Shown here in pieces: positions 9,804 to 20,932 of a DNA stretch of 64,000 nucleotides. Position 1 is the first letter of the stretch, and each line of letters begins with the position of its first letter. The stretch spans positions 1 to 64,000 of the forward strand of contig OZ020263.1 of the NCBI GenBank assembly GCA_963971285.1. The letters are read 5' to 3'. The DNA is from Astropecten irregularis. Lineage: Eukaryota > Echinodermata > Asteroidea > Paxillosida > Astropectinidae. The translations under genes and the position numbers were made by a program. The notes beneath the pieces are model-generated. The model did no database searches. It was not told the DNA's origin and saw nothing but the letters and a program-made list of their open reading frames with translations.

Positions 9804-10845
9804 AAAGAAAGTGAGAACAAGATGAGATGAAAGATTAGATCTCACTTTTATCTCATCTTTTGCTAATTTACAAAGGTAAGACAAAAGTGAGGAAAAGGTT
9901 AGATGAAAGATTAGATCTCACTTTTATCTCATCTTTTGCTAATTTACAAAGGTTAGACAAAAGTGAGAAAAGGGTTAGATGAAAGATTAGATCTCACTTT
10001 TATCTCATCTTTTTCTCACTTTTTGTCTCACCTTGAAGGTGAGACAAAAGGTGAGAAAAGGTTAGATGAAAGATTAGATCTCACTTTTATCTCATCTTTT
10101 TCTCACTTTTTGTCTCACCTTGAAGGTTAGATGAAAGTGAGAAAAGGTTAGATGAAAGGTGAGAAAAGGTTAGATGAAAGGTGAGAAAAGGTTAGAAAAA
10201 AGGTGAGATGTAACCTTTTTCTCACCTGGGGGGCGTGGCTTGGACGGTTAGATAACAGTGACATCTAACCTTTTTCTCACATTCAAAGGTTAGACAAAAG
10301 TGAGAAAAAGGTGAGATAAAAGTGAGATCTAATCTTTAACTATTTTTCAAAGGTGAGACAAAAGTGAGAAAAAGGTGAGATAAAAGTGAGTATAACCTCT
10401 GTCTACCCTTTAACTTTTTTCAAAGGTGAGACAAAAGTGAGAAAAAGGTGAGATAAAAGTGAGTATAACCTCTTTCTAATCTTCAAAGATGAGACAAAAG
10501 TGAGAAAAAGGTGAGATAAAAGTGAGAATTGGGTGAGAAAAAAGTGACATGTAACCTTTTTCTAACCTTTGGAAAGTGAGATAAAAGTGACATCTAACCT
10601 TGTTTCTAAACTTTAACTATCTTTAAATGGTGAGACAAAAGTGAGAAAAAGGTGAGATGAAAGTTAGATCTAACCTCTTGACTAATCTTTAACTCTTTTT
10701 CAAAGGTGAGAAAAAAGTGACAGTCTAACCTTTTTCTCACCCTGTTCTCACTTCGAGTCTCACTTTTTGTAAACTTAGGGTCGGAAAACCGGGCTAAAAA
10801 AGTTAGACAGAGTGAGAAAAAGGGGAGTAACTTTTGGGCCAACCC
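9804..10845. repeat. GTGAGA/TTAGAT simple-sequence block
   Basis: About 1 kb is built almost entirely from short related words: GTGAGA, AAAAGTGAGA, GGTTAGATGAAA, TCTCACTTTTATCTCATC. Both orientations of these words alternate, so the block is rich in imperfect inverted repeats that could fold. The words are one or two changes from TTAGGG. No gene is visible. The block ends at GGGCCAACCCATGCC, where the telomeric array begins. Confidence 0.75.
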
Positions 10846-10848
10846 ATG

Positions 10849-11167
10849 CCCCTAACCCTAACCCTAACCCTAACCCTAACCCTAACCCTAACCCTAACCC
10901 TAACCCTAACCCTAACCCTAACCCTAACCCTAACCCTAACCCTAACCCTAACCCTAACCCTAACCCTAACCCTAACCCTAACCCTAACCCTAACCCTAAC
11001 CCTAACCCTAACCCTAACCCTAACCCTAACCCTAACCCTAACCCTAACCCTAACCCCTAACCCTAACCCTAACCCTAACCCTAACCCTAACCCTAACCCT
11101 AACCCTAACCCTAACCCTAACCCTAACCCCTAACCCTAACCCTAACCCTAACCCTAACCCTAACCCT
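10849..11167. repeat. Interstitial telomeric array (CCCTAA)n, ~319 bp
   Basis: About 53 CCCTAA repeats are nearly perfect, with two single-C insertions (CCCCTAA at about 11055 and 11125). The C-rich strand is on plus, so the TTAGGG strand reads right to left. The array ends abruptly in the 392-bp repeat sequence at the duplication junction. Confidence 0.97.
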
Positions 11168-14100
11168 CCACTTCGGTAGTGACGAAGGAGAATCTACTCT
11201 ACACTCTCCACCAATAGACGCGTGCATGAGAATACACCCAAATTTGACACATTTTTGTATACCAGAAAAATAACAAGGACATCACTCGGGCACCCGATCC
11301 CAATACATTTCCAAGAGTGTGCTATGACGAATAATCATGCCAAATTTGAAAGGGGTTACACGTTCGGTTCCAAAGCGACGGGACTTTTTAAATTATATAA
11401 AATGCCATTAAGCGTGTACAAACTTCACAGCTTCAGACCCCTGCAAACCCCAACAAAATTCGCAACTGTCAAACGATGGCACCTGTCGACCCATCGGTCA
11501 CTCTTAATATTACTCTCACCTATCTTTCTCACCGCCCGACCGACTTGTTGGCACTGGCCCTGGACAAATCTTGACTCTGCCAGACGAATCGCCGTTCTCG
11601 GAGAGGTGAGACTCACCCTGGCCTTGACAACCCACTGTCACTGTATCATCTCACTACTCTCAGTCTCACTCTAAGTCTAACTCTAACCTTGGCTTGTCCG
11701 TGGGTGGTCCTGGCCCAGACTTGACTATTGGAGTTGATACTCCAGAGGCGAGTTTCACCATGGAGGAAGGAAAAGACTCACCCTTCATGAGTTAAAAAAA
11801 GGAATTCTAACTCTCACTAGGGTAAAGGTGGGTATACCCGATCAGGGGGAGAACCTGATCAGCCGCGCCTAGTAGTAGTATAAGTATAACCATGCATGGA
11901 GCTATGCTATAACTCTGACCCCTAACCTTGACTTGTCTCACTTTTGTCTAACCCTACCAACTGAGGGCGCCCTTTATTAACTTCGAATGTTAATAACTCC
12001 TCAATCCATTGTCCGATTGACCTCTTTTTTCTTGAGTCGCCTCCTCTGGCCCACCCACTCCACCTGGAATTTTCTTGACCCTGACCTTTGACCTTTGCTC
12101 CATTTTGATGAAAAATGTAGTTAATGTCTTGGCCTAACATCCCGGCCGTTTCGAGCTTCCATGCAAGCCAAAAATGAATTCTAACCCTCACTCTAACTCA
12201 GTGGCCCTGCACGAGCATTGACTCTGTGAGTTGAGATCGCCTAAACACTTTGAAAGAGAAAAAACGCTCTTACATCTCACTACTCTCATCTATCACTCTC
12301 ACTCTAACTCTAACCTTGAGACTCACCCTTGTCACTTTGAAAAAAAAAAAACCTCTCTATCATCTCACTCTCACTCTCACCTATCACTCTCACTCTAACT
12401 CTAACCTTGGTCTAACTTTTGTCTAATCCTACCAACTGAGGGCGCCCTTTATTAACTTTGAATGTGAGGTGAGACTCACCCTTGTCACTTTAAAAAAAAA
12501 AACCTCCCCATCATCTCACTCTCACCTATCACTCTCACTCTAACTCTAACCTTGACTTGTCCGTGGGTGACCCTGGCCCAGACTTGACTGTTGGAGTTGA
12601 TACTGCAATCAGGGGAGAGGTGAGACTCACCCTTGTCACTTTGAAAAAAAAAACTCTCTATCATCTCACTCTCACTCTCACCTATCACTCTCACTCCAAC
12701 TCTAACCTTGACTTGTTTAAATCTAAACCTCAGTTTGACCTTTGATCCTTTAGAGCCATGGGGTCATGGGTGGGGGTCAACACCCTGTGGGGGGCGGGGT
12801 CACTTTTGGTTAAGTCCCGGTTATTAACTTGTGAGGGGTCAAAGGTCATGACCTCTCAAAGTTTCGTCCCATTGCTTTGTGCACAAACGTTTGACCCCGT
12901 AACCTTTGACCCCTAACTAGTTAAGGTCAGCTATTGCACGGGCAGATCCGGTTGGTCATGACCTTTCACCTGACCCAAGCTAACCTCTTAACTCCGACTT
13001 TTGTCTAACCCGACCAACTGAGGGCGCCCTTTATTAACTTTGAATGTTTATAACTCCGCCCCCCATTGTCCGATTGACCTCTAGTCTCGGGAGTGACCTC
13101 CTCTGACCCACCCACTTCACCTTAATTTTTTTTGACCCTGAACTTTGACCTTTGAAAATTTTTTGATTTCGAAAAAAATACGCAGTTGAAACCTAGGCCA
13201 TACATCGCGGCCGTTTTGGGCATCCAAGCCAAATCTTTGTGACGTCATAATCACGTCACCCGGGGGCCTGGAGTCGTGATTTTCGGCAGTCTGATTGTCC
13301 TTCTTTGGACCCATTTACAGATAGAAGATGGTCCGTTTGGGGGCGTTGCGGGTGATTTTAGAAAAATGTCACCTTGGCAAAATTGATGACGTTATGAACG
13401 ACAAAAGGTCATGGGGTCAGGGATCTCAGAGGTTACTTGTTAAGAGTTTATAATTTGATTGACGTCTTAGGGACAGAGGTTAGAATGTAACCTATACTCT
13501 CACTCTAACCCTAACCCTAACCCTAACCCTGCCCATCATCTCACTCTCACTCTCACCTATCACTCTCACTCTAACTCTAACCTTGACTTGTCCGTGGGTG
13601 ACCCTGTCCCAGACTTGACTGTTGGAGTTGATACTGCAATCACAGGAGAGGTGAGACTCACCCTTGTCACTTTGAAAAAAAACCTCTCCATCATCTCACT
13701 CTCACTCTCACCTATCACTCTCACTCTAGCTATAACCTTGACTTGTCCGTGGGTGACCCTGGCCCAGACTTGACTGTTGGAGTTGATACTGCAATCACAG
13801 GAGAGGTGAGACTCACCCTTGTCACTTTGAAAAAACCCCTCTCCATCATCTCACTCTCACTCTCACCTATCACTCTCACTCTAGCTATAACCTTGACTTG
13901 TCCGTGGGTGACCCTGGCCCAGACTTGACTGTTGGAGTTGATACTGCAATCACAGGAGAGGTGATACTCACCCTTGTCACTTGGGAAAAAACACTCTATC
14001 ATCTCACTCTCACTCTCACCTATCACTCTCACTCTAACTCTAACCTTGACTTGTCCGTGGGTGACCCTGGCCCAGACTTGACTGTTGGAGTTGATACTGC

Positions 14101-15526
14101 AATCACAGGAGAGGTGAGACTCACCCTTGTCACTTGGGAAAAAACACTCTATCATCTCACTATCACTCTCACCTATCACTCTCACTCTAACTCTAACCTT
14201 GACTTGTCCGTGGGTGAGCCTGGCCCAGACTTGACTGTTGGAGTTGATACTGCAATCACAGGAGAGGTGAGACTCACCCTTGTCATTTTGAACAAAATAC
14301 CAATCTATCATCTCACTCTCACTCTCACCTATCACTCTCACTCTAACTCTAACCTTGACTTGTCCGTGGGTGACCCTGGCCCAGACTTGACTGTTGGAGT
14401 TGATACTGCAATCACAGGAGAGGTGATACTCACCCTTGTCACCTTGGAAAAGAAAACACTCTATCATCTCACTCTCACCTAAAAGAAAGTGAGAACAAGA
14501 TGAGATGAAAGATTAGATCTCACTTTTATCTCATCTTTTGCTAATTTACAAAGGTAAGACAAAAGTGAGGAAAAGGTTAGATGAAAGATTAGATCTCACT
14601 TTTATCTCATCTTTTGCTAATTTACAAAGGTTAGACAAAAGTGAGAAAAGGGTTAGATGAAAGATTAGATCTCACTTTTATCTCATCTTTTTCTCACTTT
14701 TTGTCTCACCTTGAAGGTGAGACAAAAGGTGAGAAAAGGTTAGATGAAAGATTAGATCTCACTTTTATCTCATCTTTTTCTCACTTTTTGTCTCACCTTG
14801 AAGGTTAGATGAAAGTGAGAAAAGGTTAGATGAAAGGTGAGAAAAGGTTAGATGAAAGGTGAGAAAAGGTTAGAAAAAAGGTGAGATGTAACCTTTTTCT
14901 CACCTGGGGGGCGTGGCTTGGACGGTTAGATAACAGTGACATCTAACCTTTTTCTCACATTCAAAGGTTAGACAAAAGTGAGAAAAAGGTGAGATAAAAG
15001 TGAGATCTAATCTTTAACTATTTTTCAAAGGTGAGACAAAAGTGAGAAAAAGGTGAGATAAAAGTGAGTATAACCTCTGTCTACCCTTTAACTTTTTTCA
15101 AAGGTGAGACAAAAGTGAGAAAAAGGTGAGATAAAAGTGAGTATAACCTCTTTCTAATCTTCAAAGATGAGACAAAAGTGAGAAAAAGGTGAGATAAAAG
15201 TGAGAATTGGGTGAGAAAAAAGTGACATGTAACCTTTTTCTAACCTTTGGAAAGTGAGATAAAAGTGACATCTAACCTTGTTTCTAAACTTTAACTATCT
15301 TTAAATGGTGAGACAAAAGTGAGAAAAAGGTGAGATGAAAGTTAGATCTAACCTCTTGACTAATCTTTAACTCTTTTTCAAAGGTGAGAAAAAAGTGACA
15401 GTCTAACCTTTTTCTCACCCTGTTCTCACTTCGAGTCTCACTTTTTGTAAACTTAGGGTCGGAAAACCGGGCTAAAAAAGTTAGACAGAGTGAGAAAAAG
15501 GGGAGTAACTTTTGGGCCAACCCATG
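11168..15526. repeat. 4.68-kb block, second copy
   Basis: Second copy of the block that starts at 6484, offset 4684 and then 4678 after the 6-bp deletion near 11910. It contains the partial 392-bp unit (11168-11515), the spacer modules, partial 155-bp units (12285-12715), a 155-bp satellite array (13530-14481) and the GTGAGA/TTAGAT block (14482-15523). It leads into the longest telomeric array of the window. Confidence 0.88.
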
Positions 15527-16610
15527 CCCCTAACCCTAACCCTAACCCTAACCCTAACCCTAACCCTAACCCCTAACCCTAACCCCTAACCCCTAACCCT
15601 AACCCTAACCCTAACCCTAACCCTAACCCTAACCCTAACCCTAACCCTAACCCTAACCCTAACCCTAACCCTAACCCTAACCCTAACCCTAACCCTAACC
15701 CTAACCCTAACCCTAACCCTAACCCTAACCCTAACCCTAACCCTAACCCTAACCCTAACCCTAACCCTAACCCTAACCCTAACCCTAACCCTAACCCTAA
15801 CCCTAACCCTAACCCTAACCCTAACCCTAACCCTAACCCTAACCCTAACCCTAACCCTAACCCTAACCCTAACCCTAACCCTAACCCTAACCCTAACCCT
15901 AACCCTAACCCTAACCCTAACCCTAACCCTAACCCTAACCCTAACCCTAACCCTAACCCTAACCCTAACCCTAACCCTAACCCTAACCCTAACCCTAACC
16001 CTAACCCTAACCCTAACCCTAACCCTAACCCTAACCCTAACCCTAACCCTAACCCTAACCCTAACCCTAACCCTAACCCTAACCCTAACCCTAACCCTAA
16101 CCCTAACCCTAACCCTAACCCTAACCCTAACCCTAACCCTAACCCTAACCCTAACCCTAACCCTAACCCTAACCCTAACCCTAACCCTAACCCTAACCCT
16201 AACCCTAACCCTAACCCTAACCCTAACCCTAACCCTAACCCTAACCCTAACCCTAACCCTAACCCTAACCCTAACCCTAACCCTAACCCTAACCCTAACC
16301 CTAACCCTAACCCTAACCCTAACCCTAACCCTAACCCTAACCCTAACCCTAACCCTAACCCTAACCCTAACCCTAACCCTAACCCTAACCCTAACCCTAA
16401 CCCTAACCCTAACCCTAACCCTAACCCTAACCCTAACCCTAACCCTAACCCTAACCCTAACCCTAACCCTAACCCTAACCCTAACCCTAACCCTAACCCT
16501 AACCCTAACCCTAACCCTAACCCTAACCCTAACCCTAACCCTAACCCTAACCCTAACCCTAACCCTAACCCTAACCCTAACCCTAACCCTAACCCTAACC
16601 CTAACCCTAA
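15527..16610. repeat. Interstitial telomeric array (CCCTAA)n, ~1084 bp
   Basis: This is the longest telomeric block of the window. It is uninterrupted except for several CCCCTAA units in its first 70 bp, and it passes directly into the 24-bp variant array. The matching block in unit B is about 301 bp long. Orientation is the same as the first array. Confidence 0.97.
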
Positions 16611-17426
16611 CCCCCACTCTCACTCTAACCCTAACCCCCACTCTCATTCTAACTCTAACCCCCACTCTCACTCTAACTCTAACCCCCACTCTCACTCTAA
16701 CTCTAACCCCCACTCTCACTCTAACCTTAACCCCCACTCTCACTCTAACTCTAACCCCCACTCTCACTCTAACTCTAACCCCCACTCTCATTCTAACTCT
16801 AACCCCCACTCTCACTCTAACCCTAACCCCCACTCTCATTCTAACTCTAACCCCCACTCTCACTCTAACTCTAACCCCCACTCTCACTCTAACTCTAACC
16901 CCCACTCTCATTCTAACTCTAACCCCCACTCTCACTCTAACCCTAACCCCCACTCTCATTCTAACTCTAACCCCCACTCTCACTCTAACTCTAACCCCCA
17001 CTCTCACTCTAACTCTAACCCCCACTCTCACTCTAACTCTAACCCCCACTCTCACTCTAACTCTAACCCCCAATCTCACTCTAACCCTAACCCCCACTCT
17101 CATTCTAACTCTAACCCCCACTCTCACTCTAACTCTAACCCCCACTCTCACTCTAACTCTAACCCCCACTCTCACTCTAACCCTAACCCCCACTCTCACT
17201 CTAACTCTAACCCCCACTCTCATTCTAACTCTAACCCCCACTCTCATTCTAACTCTAATCCCCACTCTCACTCTAACTCTAACCCCCACTCTCACTCTAA
17301 CTCTAACCCCCACTCTCACTCTAACTCTAACCCCCACTCTCACTCTAACTCTAACCCCCACTCTCACTCTAACTCTAACCCCCACTCTCACTCTAACTCT
17401 AACCCCCACTCTCACTCTAACTCTAA
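16611..17426. repeat. 24-bp telomere-variant array, 34 units
   Basis: The 24-bp unit begins CCCCCACTCTCACTCTAAC and ends with CTCTAA. About 34 units fill 816 bp. Units vary at few sites (ATTCT for ACTCT, CCCTAA for CTCTAA, one CTTTAA-like, one CAATCT, one TAATCC). The unit reads as four degenerate telomeric hexamers. Units A and B carry it with the same length and the same order of variants, unlike the adjacent perfect array, which differs greatly in length. Confidence 0.93.
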
Positions 17427-17510
17427 CCCTCACTCTAACCTTAACCCTCACTCTAACTCTAACCTTAACCCTCACTCTAACTCTAACCTTAACCCTCACT
17501 CTAACTCTAA
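17427..17510. repeat. Transition between telomere-variant array and 155-bp satellite
   Basis: Units of CCCTCACTCTAACTCTAAC with CTTAA endings repeat about three times and then merge into the CTAACTCTAACCTTGACTTG tail of the 155-bp unit. This places the satellite tail and the telomere variant in one continuous series. Confidence 0.7.
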
Positions 17511-18200
17511 CCTTGACTTGTCCGTGGGTGCCCATGGCCCAGACTTGACTGTTGGAGTTGATACTGCAATCACAGGAGAGGTGATACTCACCCTTGTCAC
17601 TTTGAAAAAAAAAACCTCTCTATCATCTCACTCTCACTCTCACCTATCACTCTCACTCTAACTCTAACCTTGACTTGTCCGTGGGTGACCCTGTCCCAGA
17701 CTTGACTGTTGGAGTTGATACTGCAATCACACTAGAGGTGAGACTCACCCTTGTCACTTTGAAAAAAAAACCTCCCCATGATCTCACTCTCACCCTCACC
17801 TATCACTCTAACTCTAACCTTGACTTGTCCGAGGGTGGCCCTGGCCCAGACTTGACTGTTGGAGTTGATACTGCAATCACAGGAGAGGTGAGACTCACCC
17901 TTGTTACTTTGAACAAAATACCACTCTATCATCTCACTCTCACTCTCACCTATCACTCTCACTCTAACTCTAACCTTGACTTGTCCGTGGGTGACCCTGG
18001 CCCAGACTTGACTGTTGGAGTTGATACTGCAATCACAGGAGAGGTGAGACTCACCCTTGTCACTTTGAAAAAAAAACTCTCTATCATCTCACTCTCACTC
18101 TCACCTATCACTCTCACTCTCACTCTAACCTTGACTTGTCCGTGGGTGACCCTGGCCCAGACTTGACTGTTCGAGTTGTTATTGCGATCCCCGGGGAGGT
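17511..18200. repeat. 155-bp satellite array, second block, about 4.5 units
   Basis: The same 155-bp family as at 8852-9803, with its own variants: CCCATGGCCCAG in the first unit, CACACTAGAGG in the second, GAGGGTGGCCC in the third, and a diverged last unit (TTCGAGTTGTTATTGCGATC). Frames on both strands are repeat-derived. Confidence 0.88.
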
Positions 18201-18819
18201 GAGTCTCACCCTTCATATAAGTTAGAAAAGAAAAACATCTAACTCTCACTCTATCTCTAACCTTGACTTGTCTCACTTTTGTCCAACCCAACCAACTGAG
18301 GGCGCCCTTTATTTAACGTTGAATGTTTATAACTCCGCCCCCATTGTCTGATTGACCTCTAATCTCGGGAGTGACCTCCTCTGACCCACCCACTCCACCT
18401 GAATTTCTTTTGAACCCTCAACTTTGACCTTTCACCTTTTTTATTTTGATAAAAAGACGTAGTTCAACCGTTTTGAGCTTCCGAGCCAAAACTTTGCGAC
18501 GTCATAACCGCGTCACCGGTGGGCCTTTAGCCATTATCTCCGGCAGTCTTATATAACTCTTTGACGTTTGACCTAAAAACTTTGATAGAAGTTAGCTGAA
18601 TAATTTTTCTTTCTTTATTGGAAATGTAAATGTCAAAGGCTATTTTGAAAACTGCGGGATTAACCGAAACCCTTACCCCTAACACCCAAACCCTAACACC
18701 CGACCCTCACCCCGACCCCCACAATACACCACACTGGATACAAAAATGCCATAATTTACCACACAGACGCAATGATTTCAGAACATCAAAACTTTAATGT
18801 ATTATAACACTTCAAAACT
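18201..18819. repeat. Spacer-module copy 3 and degenerate telomere-like tail
   Basis: About 18262-18560 is the third copy of the GAGGGCGCCC spacer module, including TTTGACCTTT and GCGACGTCATAACCGCGTCA. From about 18660 a degenerate telomere-like string follows (CCCTTACCCCTAACACCC, CCCTAACACCCGACCC). The remainder is AT-rich sequence without a recognisable gene. Confidence 0.6.
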
Positions 18820-20690
18820 CTTTAAATAAAATATACCTTGGCAAAACTTTTTGAATACAAGATTTAAAATAAAACAAATCGTTGAAACAGAAAATATAAA
18901 ATCAAACAGCTCAAAACCTTCAAACTCAAAATTTCAGAACTATCCAGGGCATTATTCTCATTATTTGTTAAACAGTTTCAAGTGATTGCTATGAAATACA
19001 ATCAACCATTACTTATCACCCACCCCGTCAGATAAAATTTACTCAAATCAAGCACTATCAATTCAAATGGTCATGTCTACGAGGGATACAATTTGCACTT
19101 GTTTCAATTTTGTATATACTTATATATCTTTTGTATGCTCTTTACTTTGTTAATTTACTTGTTTATAATAATGCCTAAAAGATATATTAATAATCATTTC
19201 CCTTTTACTTGCCTGCTTTCTTTTATCAAAAATAGATGTTCATCTCCATAAAACAATATCCATTACATCATAAAACAGTATAAAGGTCTTTAAATACAAA
19301 TATAAATACAAAACTCTTTGTAAATATAAATATAAATATAAATACAAAAGTCTTTTTAAATACAAGTTGAACAATTAAGAAATAATCACCCCAACACCTC
19401 ACATTTCAGACAAATTATACCAGTCAAATCAGGTAGCAAAATCACCATCTTCCACCCAAAAAACAAATCAAGTAAAATCACATGTGATTGTACAAAAATA
19501 TACTAAAGCATGGAACAAGATTTAAAATAAAACAAATCCTTGAAACAGAAATTATAAATCAAACACCTTTCAAACTCAAAATTTCAGAACTATCCAGGAC
19601 ATTATTCTCAGTGAAGTATTGGTTAAGATTTTGTGTTACAAGTGATTGCTATGAAATAATATCAACCATTAATTATCACCCACACCGTCAGATAAAATTT
19701 ACTCAAAACACAAGCACTATCAATTCAAATGGTCATGTCTACGAGGGATACAATTTGCACTTGTTTCAATTTTGTATATACTTATATATCTTTTGTATGC
19801 TCTTTACTTTGTTAATTTACTTGTTTATAATAATGCCTAAAAGATATATTTATAACCATTTTCCTTTTACTTGCCTGCTTTCTTTTATCAAAAATAGATG
19901 TTCATCTCCATAAAACAATATCCATTACATCATAAAACAGTATAAAGGTCTTTAAATACAAATATATAGTTTTGTATTGTATATGAATACAATACAAAAG
20001 TAAAAGACTTCTAGCAAGAAGTATTTTATTATTTGAGTGAGAAATTACCTCTTTCCAAAAAAAAACCTTACTTCACAGGGCGCTGTACAAAACTCTTTGA
20101 ATACAGAAAATTAACCGAACCCTTAAGTAGAAATTTTCAGAACTATCCAGGACATTATTCTCAGTGAAGTATTGGTTAAGATTTTGTGTTACAAGTGATT
20201 GCTATGAAATAATATCAACCATTACTTATCACCCACACCGTCAGATAAAATTTACTCAAAACACAAGCACTATCAATTGAAATGGTCATGTCTACGAGGG
20301 ATACAATTTGCACTTGTTTCAATTTTGTATATACTTATATATCTTTTGTATGCTCTTTACTTTGTTAATTTACTTGTTTATAATAATGCCTAAAAGATAT
20401 TTTAATAATCATTTCCCTTTTACTTGCCTGCTTTCTTTTATCAAAATAGATGTTCATCTCCATAAAACAATATCCATTACATCATAAAACAGTATAAAGG
20501 TCTTTAAATACAGATATATAGTTTTGTCTTGTATATGAATACAATTCAAAAGTAAAAGACTTCTAGCAAGAAGTTTTTTATTATTTGAGTGAGAAATTAC
20601 CTCTTTCCAAAAAAAAAACCTTACTTCACAGGGCGCTGTACAAAACTCTTTGAATACAGAAAATTAACCAAACTCTAAGTAAAAAATAAA
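18820..20690. repeat. AT-rich segment present in three diverged tandem copies
   Basis: Copies start near 18925, 19580 and 20130, at TTTCAGAACTATCCAGG. They share ATGGTCATGTCTACGAGGGA, TATCTTTTGTATGCTCTTTA and AATGCCTAAAAGATAT. Copies 2 and 3 also share the tail ending CAGGGCGCTGTACAAAACTC. Spacing is about 655 and 545 bp. The 141-residue plus-strand frame in copy 2 (19488-19913) is not open in the other copies, so I do not call it a gene. Confidence 0.8.
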
Positions 20691-20796
20691 TAATCAAACA
20701 CCTTACACTTACAAAAATATATTTAAAGGCACTGGACATGTTTGGTAATTGGTAATATTTTTCTGTTTAGATTTTAAATTATCCCTGGCACTATTT

Positions 20797-20802
20797 TTTA
20801 TT
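20797..20802 (-). terminator. Candidate poly(A) signal of the tyrosine recombinase gene
   Basis: AATAAA on the minus strand lies about 131 bp beyond the recombinase stop codon at 20933. It is the first canonical signal downstream of the stop that I found. AT-rich context makes chance occurrence possible. Confidence 0.45.
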
Positions 20803-20932
20803 TTAAATATGAGAAAAATATGTGATTGCACTGAAAATTATTTACTGATTACATACCCCCATCACAGATTAATCAAATCAACATGCTGTACTTCCTAATA
20901 CAGTATGCATCAAGAAAAGACTCGCTACCTCA

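Larger units (their letters stand above)
6484..11167. repeat. 4.68-kb block, first copy of a unit-A-specific tandem duplication
   Basis: This block, from inside the third 392-bp unit through satellite and simple sequence to the end of a telomeric array, is repeated immediately downstream from 11168. The two copies match except for a 6-bp difference near 7225 (CTATAACTATAACT here, shorter at about 11910) and telomere length. Units B and C have one copy. The junction lies in a 5-bp microhomology ACCCT shared by the telomeric repeat end (11163-11167) and the block start (6479-6483). Confidence 0.88.

Noticed and set aside
19488-19913. 141-residue frame with hydrophobic C-terminal half
   Set aside because: Two sister copies of the segment do not keep the frame open, and composition is simply AT-rich.
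20726-20760. Fragment resembling an abundant echinoderm dispersed repeat
   Set aside because: Only about 30 bp match what I recall, too short to annotate as an element; used only as a weak hint of the lineage.
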